NCBI GenBank assembly: GCA_027077185.1 | Contig: JALTGJ010000003.1 | Location: 1-5,635, forward strand | DNA length: 5,635 nt | Reading direction: 5' to 3' | Source of the DNA: Spirochaetales bacterium | GTDB lineage: Bacteria > Spirochaetota > Spirochaetia > B11-G9 | In this document: piece after piece, positions 1 to 5,635 of the stretch | Layout of the letters: every line of letters starts with the position of its first letter | Numbering within the stretch: position 1 is the stretch's first letter | Program-made: the position numbers and the translations under genes | Notes under the pieces: model-generated | Database searches by the model: none | Seen by the model: only the letters and a program-made list of their open reading frames with translations | Told to the model about the DNA's origin: nothing

Positions 1-254
1 TATATGAGGAAGCTGATTCTATTATAAATAATCCCCTAAAAAGTAAAAAAATTAAAGTTTCAATATTTTTCAAAGAAAATAATGAGGGACTTTTACGTTG
101 CTCAATGAGGTCAAAAGGTAATATTGACGTATCAGCGATTGCTCAGCATTATAATGGAGGCGGCCACAAAACAGCTGCAGGCTTTAAAAGCAAGTATCCA
201 CTTGATGTGATAATGGCAAAAGTGTTAAAAATGTTTGAAGTGTATTTTATTTGA
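1..254 (+). CDS. nrnA: DHH/DHHA1 family phosphoesterase, NrnA-like (3' end only)
   Basis: This is the last 83 codons of a gene that begins outside the window; the frame is open from base 3 to TGA at 252-254. The fragment matches the C-terminal DHHA1 domain of NrnA-type bifunctional oligoribonuclease / 3'-phosphoadenosine 5'-phosphate (pAp) phosphatases. The pattern R-S-K-G-N-I-D-V-S-x-I-A-Q (residues 36-48) is followed by the diagnostic G-G-G-H-K-x-A-A-G-F (52-61). The GGGH motif is the substrate-binding signature of DHHA1. Family members are soluble cytoplasmic enzymes that degrade 2-5 nt RNAs and dephosphorylate pAp, using Mn-binding DHH residues in the N-terminal half, which is not visible here. 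RecJ, also DHH/DHHA1, is less likely because the protein ends shortly after GGGH and has no OB-fold tail. Its stop codon overlaps a possible TTG start (251) of the downstream lipoprotein gene, suggesting co-transcription. Confidence 0.88.
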   Translation, partial: YEEADSIINNPLKSKKIKVSIFFKENNEGLLRCSMRSKGNIDVSAIAQHYNGGGHKTAAGFKSKYPLDVIMAKVLKMFEVYFI

Positions 255-281
255 AACATAGTTTTACACAAGTTCATAACT

Positions 282-285
282 GGAG
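282..285 (+). promoter_or_regulatory. Shine-Dalgarno GGAG that decides the lipoprotein start
   Basis: GGAG lies 7 bases before TTG 293, an ideal distance. The in-frame TTG at 251, 42 bases upstream, has only a weak GAAG at 237-240 with 10-base spacing. This site therefore favours translation from 293, giving a short-headed lipoprotein signal peptide. Confidence 0.6.
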
Positions 286-292
286 CACTCCC

Positions 293-1837
293 TTGAAATA
301 CTCTCTTCTATTAATTGCTGTATTCTTTATTTTTTCCTGTGATCCCCCTCCAGGGACTGAGCAAACTCCCAAACCAGTGGAAATAAATCCAATTTATAAT
401 AATGATGTCCCCAATACAGTTGGTAATAAAAAAATTGATACCCTAAAGAATTCAGAGAATAAACCTAAAATTACAATAGATACAAATGATACACTTATTA
501 AGGTGATTGACACTAATCTGGATCTTGACACCCATGATGAACAGATTTTAATTGTAAAAAATAAAATATCTACAAATTCCAACATTAGAGTTATTGTTGC
601 CGATTTCGATGATATCCTGGATTCATACTCTACATCCTGGGAAGCAGAGACAGCATCTAATAATGTCAATTCCTTTTCAATCTCCCTTAAGGATATGACA
701 GGCGATCATAATCTTGAAATAATATGTTCAGGATCGAATTTGGATGGAAAAGAAACCTTAAATATTTACAGAAGGACTCCATCTTCAGGTGGGATAAAAT
801 TACATTTTTCAGAAATACTTAACTTAGCAGCTGATGGAAGCATTGAAATTAAAGAGATTCAGCGAAGTCAGGCCTATCAGACCGGAATAAGTGACGGTAT
901 AAGTTTTCAGATAATTGTAACTTCTACTGATACTGAATCTGAGAATATACTTGATTTAAAGAAGGAAACATATTTTTGGCAAAATCAGGGATCAATATAT
1001 AAACTAATTAGTGTAGAAAAACTTCCTGGTAAGGAAATTGCTGACAGTAAGCTTCGTACACTGTACAGGAGTAATAGAGAATATTTTAAGAAATTTTTAT
1101 CAGGCCCATGGATGCTTGCAAATTCTGATAATAATCTGTCTTACAATAATTCTATTGTTTATTTTGATACTGAAAACAAACAGGTAATTTTTTCCAACAG
1201 AGATTTTCAGGAAATTTATATATGGGAATCGTCCAGTAAAACATTATCCAATACTTTATTAATAACATGTAAAAACGATCTGGTTCCCTTTCTAAATGTG
1301 TCTCTTTCTGTAAGGGTACTGGATTTAAACAATATAAACCTCCGATTTAAGGATAACAGCGTAAGAAACAGCAGAAATACTGTAAACCAGGCATGGACAG
1401 GTACATATTTTAAACTAAGCACCAAAATTCAAAGAAATCTTATTAAAGACTACAGATCGAGTCCAAAAGATACTGATATCCCTGTTCTTTCCGGATACTA
1501 TAAAAGTGATACGGGTGCTGAAATGTTTTTTAATGCCCCGGATTTTAGTTTAGTCGATAAAGGTAAAAAAGTTACAGGGGGCTTTTATCTTGTAAACAAT
1601 GGGCTGAAAATTGCTGAGTTCAGAATTCTGGATAAAAATAAGCTGGTAAAAGATACTCTTGTATATAAATATGATTTTCTGACTGAAACCAATGATATAG
1701 AAATTATCCGTACTCTAATTCTTATTCCAGGGGAATTAACAATACAGGGTTTTGTTCCCTCAGGAGAACAATTTTCAAGATACACACAAATTGAACAGAT
1801 TGAAAAAAAGGATTCAGACGCAGCTATTAATAAATAG
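293..1837 (+). CDS. Secreted lipoprotein, possibly pallilysin-related
   Basis: Predicted 514-residue lipoprotein, starting at TTG 293 behind a GGAG site. The upstream in-frame TTG at 251 would add 14 polar residues before the signal peptide; it overlaps the nrnA stop and cannot be excluded. Residues 1-15 form a lipoprotein signal peptide: Lys2, a hydrophobic core at 5-14, and the relaxed lipobox I-F-S-C with lipidated Cys16. A Pro/Thr/Asn-rich linker (about 17-80) follows. Next is a segment starting D-E-Q-I-L-I-V (82-88) that includes V-A-D-F-D-D (102-107) and D-M-T-G-D-H-N-L-E-I-I (134-144), which resembles FG-GAP/beta-propeller calcium loops. Two beta-rich segments follow (about 269-380 and 397-490), each opening with L-S-G plus aromatics. 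From memory the layout resembles Treponema proteins annotated 'pallilysin-related adhesin'. There is no HExxH motif, so nothing supports protease activity. Function is unproven; a surface or periplasmic location is likely. It probably shares a transcript with nrnA. Confidence 0.85.
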   Translation: MKYSLLLIAVFFIFSCDPPPGTEQTPKPVEINPIYNNDVPNTVGNKKIDTLKNSENKPKITIDTNDTLIKVIDTNLDLDTHDEQILIVKNKISTNSNIRVIVADFDDILDSYSTSWEAETASNNVNSFSISLKDMTGDHNLEIICSGSNLDGKETLNIYRRTPSSGGIKLHFSEILNLAADGSIEIKEIQRSQAYQTGISDGISFQIIVTSTDTESENILDLKKETYFWQNQGSIYKLISVEKLPGKEIADSKLRTLYRSNREYFKKFLSGPWMLANSDNNLSYNNSIVYFDTENKQVIFSNRDFQEIYIWESSSKTLSNTLLITCKNDLVPFLNVSLSVRVLDLNNINLRFKDNSVRNSRNTVNQAWTGTYFKLSTKIQRNLIKDYRSSPKDTDIPVLSGYYKSDTGAEMFFNAPDFSLVDKGKKVTGGFYLVNNGLKIAEFRILDKNKLVKDTLVYKYDFLTETNDIEIIRTLILIPGELTIQGFVPSGEQFSRYTQIEQIEKKDSDAAINK

Positions 1838-2846
1838 GAAAACCATCAAACCCTTTTTGTTTTAGCCTGGACAATCCCTTAATCATACTTTCTTCATCCT
1901 TATAATAAAGGAGAACTTTATAGTATTTAATACCGTTAATTATTTGTTCCTCTACTACCGGTAAAAAATTATATTTTTTAATATCAAAAGAAAGAAAATG
2001 AGCATTCTCCGGATCCTTAAATGATCCTGCCTGTATTATAAAATATGCATTTATTTGTGTATTATCCAAAACATTAACTTCAGTTTTGTTCGGTTCAGTT
2101 TTCAATAAACCAAAAGAAGTTATAATATTAGGAAGAGCATCTATTTTTCCTGTAATTAGTTTTGAAACAGGACTAAGTGGAAATTTTTCTGTTATCTGAT
2201 CTTTAAAACCTGCAGCAGTCTGCGGATTATTATTTACTTTTGCAACAAAATAAGCCAGATAAAGAGATTCCGGACTATCATTCGTATTTGTCATTTTTTG
2301 ATTCTGAAATGAATTCAGAATTTTTAGTATATCATAATATTGATTTGCCAATGTAGATATCTGAATATCAGAACTGTTGGTAATAATTTCCTTCAGCTGA
2401 GATTCTGCCAGGAGCATTTTCCCTTCCATAATCAATAAAAGTGATGATTGCAGCAGACTTTTATAATCAACACTATTAAGACTGGCCAATGCAGCATTTT
2501 GATATCCTGCCTGTGCAAGACTTAGATTGGAAGTAAGTTCATATAATTGTGCCAGACGTTCATACAATAAGACTTTTTGCTTTCCTGGTTTTACAAATTT
2601 AATCTGAGTTTCCAATACTCCGCAAATATCATTTATATGTCCTTTTAATTCCGAAACCTCAAACAGTACAGATATAAATTCATCTGAATCCTTATTGGAT
2701 CTAAGCCAATCACTATATTGAACCAAAGCTCCTGGTGTATCACCTTTTTTATAACTTTCTCTTGCATCTTTTATATCAGCAGATATTAAAAATATCTCAA
2801 AAAAAGATAAAATAACAACAATTATCAGTCTTCGATTTAATTTCAT
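1827..2846 (-). CDS. Exported TPR-like protein with C-terminal SPOR domain
   Basis: The 339-residue protein starts at ATG 2846-2844, behind AGGTGA with a 6-base spacer. Residues 1-23 are a signal peptide: basic M-K-L-N-R-R, a hydrophobic core, and likely cleavage after I-S-A. Residues about 24-225 are helical and TPR-like: A-x-x-x-Y-x-x-G-D-x-x-x-A-L (28-41), a helical pair around 91-125 with Y-x-N-A-A-L-A-S, and further helices at 128-180 and 193-225. No strong repeat consensus is visible. Residues about 266-339 form a SPOR domain: A-Y-F-I-I-Q-A-G-S-F-K-D-P-E-N-A (267-282), then N-G-I-K-Y-Y-K-V-L-L (304-313) and an R-L-K-x-x-G-F-x-G-F end. SPOR domains bind glycan strands lacking stem peptides, typically at division sites, so a periplasmic cell-wall role is inferred. 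The start overlaps the miaB stop as ATGA, implying coupling. The 3' end overlaps the convergent lipoprotein gene by 11 bases. Confidence 0.85.
   Translation of the reverse strand: MKLNRRLIIVVILSFFEIFLISADIKDARESYKKGDTPGALVQYSDWLRSNKDSDEFISVLFEVSELKGHINDICGVLETQIKFVKPGKQKVLLYERLAQLYELTSNLSLAQAGYQNAALASLNSVDYKSLLQSSLLLIMEGKMLLAESQLKEIITNSSDIQISTLANQYYDILKILNSFQNQKMTNTNDSPESLYLAYFVAKVNNNPQTAAGFKDQITEKFPLSPVSKLITGKIDALPNIITSFGLLKTEPNKTEVNVLDNTQINAYFIIQAGSFKDPENAHFLSFDIKKYNFLPVVEEQIINGIKYYKVLLYYKDEESMIKGLSRLKQKGFDGFPIY
2301..2325 (+). terminator. Weak hairpin plus T-run, possible + strand terminator
   Basis: ATTCTGAA (2301-2308) and TTCAGAAT (2314-2321) form a perfect 8-bp stem with a 5-base loop, followed on the + strand by TTTT. 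The site lies about 460 bases past the lipoprotein stop, antisense to the SPOR gene. The stem has only two G-C pairs, so termination would be inefficient at best and the match may be chance. Confidence 0.15.
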
Positions 2847-4144
2847 ACTATTTCACCTACAAAGGTATTACCATTTAGACTCATCAATTTAATATTACAA
2901 AATGTGCCAATTAAAGATTTTTCACCCTTAAAAACAACCATTTCATTTTTTTCAGTTCTTGCAAGTAATTCTTCTTTGTTTTTTCTTGAAACTGATTCTA
3001 CAAGAATCTTTACGATCTGCCCTACTCTCTCTTCTTTTATTTCCTGACTTATTCTTCTCTGAATTTCTATAATTTCATTTAATCTTCTAAGCTTTTCCTT
3101 GTCTTCTATACTATCCGGCAATTTAAAAGCTTTTGTACCCTCTCTGGGATTGTAGTAATAGGTAAATGCATCATTAAACCTGACTTTATTCATCAAAGAC
3201 TTTGTCATTTCCAAATCTTCCAGGGTTTCTCCTGGAAATCCTATTAACAAATCTGTAGTAATGGATACATTTGGAATAGCTGCTTTCATTTTATTTGCCA
3301 AAGTAATAAAATCTTCCTGTGTATATAATCTGTTCATCCTTTTTAAAACAGCATCAGATCCATGCTGAACAGCAAGATGTACATGGCTGCATAAACTCTC
3401 ATTTTCAGATATAAGCTTAATAAGATTATCGGAAACATCTTTTGGATGTGAACTCATAAACCGAATCCATCCAATTGTTTTAGTTTCCTTTAATATAAGT
3501 TTTAACAAGCATGCAAAGTCTATATCCTCGCCATCTACGTTATAAGTATAGGAATTAACATTCTGCCCAAGAAGTGTTACTTCTTTAACCCCTTTTTTTT
3601 CCAATTCCTTTAATTCTTTTAATATTGCTTCCGGTGAACGGGAGATCTCCCGTCCTCTTACATAGGGTACAATACAGTAGGTACAAAAGTTATTGCACCC
3701 ATGCATAATCGGGACCATGGATTTAAAATTATTTTCTTCAAGATGAATTTCTCTGAATGTATACTCACCCTCATCAACAAGATTATCACTCCAAATTTTA
3801 TTATTGTCCAGATATTCTACAAGATTTTCTTTTTCAAAATTTCCAATTACCATATCTACTGCCGGGGCTTTTTCTTTCAGCTTTCCTTTTAGCCGTTCTG
3901 CCATGCATCCTGTTACTGCAAGTGTGAAATTTTTAGTTTCCTTTAAATGCTTATAATAGCCGATTCTACCCCAAATTCTATTTTCTGCAGTTTTTCTAAC
4001 TGAACATGTATTTAAAAGTACAAAATCTGCATCATTCTCTGAATCTGCAGGCTGCCAGCCTTTCTTTTTTAAATCGGCTATTATTGCATTTGACTCAGCG
4101 GTGTTCATTTGACACCCGTATGTTTCTATCCAGTAATGTTTCAA
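2843..4144 (-). CDS. miaB: tRNA-2-methylthio-N6-dimethylallyladenosine synthase MiaB
   Basis: Cytoplasmic radical-SAM methylthiotransferase that converts i6A37 to ms2i6A37 in tRNAs reading UNN codons. The length, 433 residues, is normal for the family. The N-terminal MTTase domain (about 3-118) has the three auxiliary-cluster cysteines: Y-G-C-Q-M-N (Cys11), N-T-C-S-V-R (Cys47) and T-G-C-M-A-E (Cys80). The radical-SAM core carries C-x3-C-x2-C as Cys150, Cys154 and Cys157, followed by P-Y-V-R-G-R-E-x-S-R, L-G-Q-N-V-N-S-Y (192-199) and G-F-P-G-E-T (302-307). A TRAM RNA-binding domain occupies about 371-433. Q-N-V-N-S-Y and N-T-C-S-V-R favour MiaB over MtaB or RimO. The start is TTG at 4144-4142; no closer ATG would keep Cys11. 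It overlaps the upstream LCP stop as TTGA. The usual H-L-P-V-Q-S-G-S reads H-L-A-V-Q-H-G-S here (256-263), a minor oddity. Confidence 0.96.
   Translation of the reverse strand: MKHYWIETYGCQMNTAESNAIIADLKKKGWQPADSENDADFVLLNTCSVRKTAENRIWGRIGYYKHLKETKNFTLAVTGCMAERLKGKLKEKAPAVDMVIGNFEKENLVEYLDNNKIWSDNLVDEGEYTFREIHLEENNFKSMVPIMHGCNNFCTYCIVPYVRGREISRSPEAILKELKELEKKGVKEVTLLGQNVNSYTYNVDGEDIDFACLLKLILKETKTIGWIRFMSSHPKDVSDNLIKLISENESLCSHVHLAVQHGSDAVLKRMNRLYTQEDFITLANKMKAAIPNVSITTDLLIGFPGETLEDLEMTKSLMNKVRFNDAFTYYYNPREGTKAFKLPDSIEDKEKLRRLNEIIEIQRRISQEIKEERVGQIVKILVESVSRKNKEELLARTEKNEMVVFKGEKSLIGTFCNIKLMSLNGNTFVGEIV
2853..2858 (-). promoter_or_regulatory. Shine-Dalgarno AGGTGA of the SPOR gene
   Basis: AGGTGA on the - strand lies inside the end of miaB, 6 bases before ATG 2846. 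It supports that start and indicates some independent re-initiation besides coupling through the ATGA overlap. Confidence 0.6.
3638..3653. repeat. Perfect 16-bp GC-rich palindrome inside miaB
   Basis: ACGGGAGATCTCCCGT reads identically on both strands. It encodes most of the conserved R-E-I-S-R stretch just after the radical-SAM cysteines. It stands out as GC-rich in AT-rich sequence, but protein constraint explains much of it, and no regulatory role is shown. Confidence 0.9.
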
Positions 4145-5635
4145 GACTTATCATCCTCAATTAGCGACCTGATATACCACTTAATAACATTCCAGTCATC
4201 TTTAACAGGAAGAAGAATCCAGTATCCTCTGTAAAAGCCCTCTTCATACTGCTTTGACTTATCTTTAAGCTTGTAAATATTTGTATATGTATTATAGAGT
4301 ACATTAAAAGTGCTTAGGCCCTGTTTTCTTACTAACTTGTCATCTTTATATTTAATATACAGACTCAGCATCTCCATTGAGGAAAAGTTAGTATCAAGAT
4401 AGTTTTCAAGGGTTTGAAATAACTTTAAAATAGTACCCAGATCTGTAATATCCAAAGCTGACAATTTATCTTTAATACCCTGAATTACCAGCTGCTGTCT
4501 TGAGGTTCTTCCAAAGTCCGAACTGGTGTGTCTGGAACGTACTATTCTTAGGGACTCTATTCCATTAAAATGGTGAGGGCCTTTTGTATAGTATAATGTA
4601 CTCCATTCACCATTATCTCTTACCATATAGGTAGGATCAATAAGATCAGCCTGGAGAGTAACATCAATTCCTCCTAAAATATTAATAATATCTATAAAGG
4701 CATACATGTCTACCGCTATATAGCCGCTGATTTTTAAACCGGTAATATCTGAAAGTATTTCCGAAAATTTTTCTCCACCAAAATTTCTATAATAATCATT
4801 TATTTTATCCCCTTCATAATAAAGGTCCCGGGGTATTGCAATAAGTGAAATTTTCTTTGAAATATCATCCGAATGTACTAGAATAATAGTATCCGCATTA
4901 TTTTCATGAGAACCTATAACAACAAATGTGGTACTGTTTTTATTTGAATATCTATCTGTTATTTGAGGCAAATTTTCAGGTATTACAATATTTGATTTTT
5001 TTTCTTCTGTATTAAACGGTTCCAGATACTTTAAGGAAGAAATCATTATATCTTCCGAATCCATTAAATAAATATTTCCTAATATTTTCTGAACTGCAAA
5101 GGAACCAAGCAATTTATTATTAACTGTTTTTAGATCATAGTAAAAATAATCATTATCTTCTCTGGGAGTTCTATTTAAACTTAAATTATTCTGCTTTAGG
5201 TAGGATAGGAATGATTTTTCTGAAAAAATTTTCTCCACCTTAATTCTAGCTTCATCAACCGTTTTAATTTCTTTTGTTCTTTTATCTGACTTTTCGAGAT
5301 AGGGTATAATACTCTCAGAAAAATCCATAAAATCTGAATAAAGTTCTGAAGCAATTTTAAAACTTTGACTGGATTTATCTAATGAAAGTTTAACTGTAAA
5401 ACTTCTGTCTTTATTATAAATTTCATAATAAAATAAATTCTGCTTCGATGAAAGTTTACTAATTTCAAGTTTCGATTGTTTTAAGTAGTTTAATAGAATT
5501 TTATTATGAGTTAATTCAGCAAACTCATTATTAAGTACTTCATATTTTTTATAGTGCTCATTGATACTGCCAAATTCAGTATCAAAAAAATTAATTAGTG
5601 TGGAAATACTATTTTCAAGCCCTATTAAAGGAAAT
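4141..5635 (-). CDS. LytR-CpsA-Psr (LCP) family protein, 5'-partial
   Basis: The frame is open from the right edge (codon 5634-5632) to TGA 4143-4141, giving 497 visible residues; the true start and any N-terminal membrane anchor lie outside. ATG 5328 is only an internal Met (visible residue 103). Residues 43-101 and 138-195 are two divergent copies of one module, both with Y-L-K-Q then F-Y-Y. The LCP domain (about 235-395) shows D-T-I-I-L-V (248-253), I-P-R-D-L-Y (267-272), D-x-Y-x-F-I-D-I-I-N-x-L-G-G-I-D-V-T-like strands (about 309-326), F-N-G-I-E-S-L-R-I-V-R-S-R (356-368), then S-D-F-G-R-x-S-R-Q-Q (372-381). The tail has W-I-L-L-P-V-K-D-D-W (472-481). Known LCP enzymes transfer undecaprenyl-pyrophosphate-linked polymers to the cell wall outside the membrane. 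The transferred polymer here is unknown, and the family name 'LytR transcriptional regulator' would mislead. It is first in the visible operon with miaB and the SPOR gene. Confidence 0.87.
   Translation of the reverse strand, partial: FPLIGLENSISTLINFFDTEFGSINEHYKKYEVLNNEFAELTHNKILLNYLKQSKLEISKLSSKQNLFYYEIYNKDRSFTVKLSLDKSSQSFKIASELYSDFMDFSESIIPYLEKSDKRTKEIKTVDEARIKVEKIFSEKSFLSYLKQNNLSLNRTPREDNDYFYYDLKTVNNKLLGSFAVQKILGNIYLMDSEDIMISSLKYLEPFNTEEKKSNIVIPENLPQITDRYSNKNSTTFVVIGSHENNADTIILVHSDDISKKISLIAIPRDLYYEGDKINDYYRNFGGEKFSEILSDITGLKISGYIAVDMYAFIDIINILGGIDVTLQADLIDPTYMVRDNGEWSTLYYTKGPHHFNGIESLRIVRSRHTSSDFGRTSRQQLVIQGIKDKLSALDITDLGTILKLFQTLENYLDTNFSSMEMLSLYIKYKDDKLVRKQGLSTFNVLYNTYTNIYKLKDKSKQYEEGFYRGYWILLPVKDDWNVIKWYIRSLIEDDKS
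4154..4158 (-). promoter_or_regulatory. Shine-Dalgarno GAGGA of miaB
   Basis: GAGGA on the - strand lies 9 bases before TTG 4144, within the last codons of the LCP gene. It supports the unusual TTG start of miaB, which also overlaps the upstream stop codon. Confidence 0.55.
5050..5508 (-). repeat. Two divergent protein-level tandem modules in the LCP N-terminus
   Basis: Copy 1 is 5508-5332 and copy 2 is 5223-5050, offset by 285 bases (95 residues). Both contain K-x-x-L-x-Y-L-K-Q-x-x-L, about 14-15 polar residues, and then F-Y-Y followed by D/E. The similarity is at protein level only; no close DNA repeat is visible. Each copy is preceded by a charged, probably helical stretch, so the full module may be about 95 residues. 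Confidence 0.5.

Noticed and set aside
202..230. Possible promoter TTGATG - 17 bases - TTAAAA before the lipoprotein gene
   Set aside because: The -10 matches only 3 of 6 consensus bases and the DNA is AT-rich coding sequence of nrnA; not enough support.
251..259. Shared TTGAAACAT at the lipoprotein 5' region and at the miaB start (4144-4136)
   Set aside because: Nine-base match at two TTGA overlaps; flanking sequences differ, so coincidence is the simplest explanation.
394..669. 91-codon - strand open frame inside the lipoprotein gene
   Set aside because: Hydrophobic antisense shadow of a D/T/N-rich coding region; no supporting features.
1824..1837. 5-bp inverted repeat CTATT/AATAG exactly at the convergent gene overlap
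   Set aside because: Only one G-C pair and no T-run; too weak for a bidirectional terminator and expected by chance in AT-rich DNA.
3218..3237. 7-bp inverted repeat (TTCCAGG / CCTGGAA) with a 6-base loop in miaB
   Set aside because: It encodes the conserved G-F-P-G-E-T-L-E-D motif and has no T-run on the coding strand; chance is sufficient.
3701..3892. 63-codon + strand open frame inside miaB
   Set aside because: Antisense shadow of a strongly conserved gene, with no ribosome binding site or recognisable domain.

Overview
The window is AT-rich, fully coding bacterial DNA that looks chromosomal. It fits a member of the Spirochaetota, perhaps Treponema- or Spirochaeta-like. This placement is inferred from the AT-rich codon use, a lipoprotein with a relaxed lipobox (I-F-S-C) that resembles Treponema proteins annotated as 'pallilysin-related adhesin' as I remember them, and a SPOR/LCP envelope gene set. 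I cannot confirm the lineage without a search. There are no RNA genes, mobile elements, CRISPR arrays or insertion sequences, and no gene-free stretch longer than about 40 bases.

Two gene strings run towards each other. On the + strand is the 3' end of a DHH/DHHA1 phosphoesterase (nrnA-like, 1-254), followed by a large secreted lipoprotein gene (best start 293, end 1837). On the - strand, reading leftwards from the right edge, are a LytR-CpsA-Psr (LCP) family gene (5635-4141, its 5' end lies outside the window), miaB (4144-2843), and a signal-peptide/TPR-like/SPOR-domain gene (2846-1827). The three - strand genes are joined by 4-base stop/start overlaps (TTGA, then ATGA), so they are very probably one translationally coupled operon. 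The two strings meet tail to tail with an 11-base overlap of coding ends and no room for an intergenic terminator.

Functionally, the - strand operon combines a tRNA-modification enzyme (ms2i6A37 synthesis) with two envelope proteins: an LCP-type phosphotransferase-like protein and a probably periplasmic peptidoglycan-binding SPOR protein. The + strand pairs nanoRNA/pAp turnover with a surface or periplasmic lipoprotein. The main corrections to a naive reading are these. The LCP frame stays open for 102 codons upstream of its first visible ATG, so the gene is partial and that ATG is internal. Its N-terminal part carries two divergent copies of a module of about 95 residues. The lipoprotein more likely starts at TTG 293, behind a good Shine-Dalgarno sequence, than at TTG 251. 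I see no convincing wholly new multi-gene system; the best leads are the repeated N-terminal module with altered metal-site residues in the LCP protein, and the poorly characterised lipoprotein.
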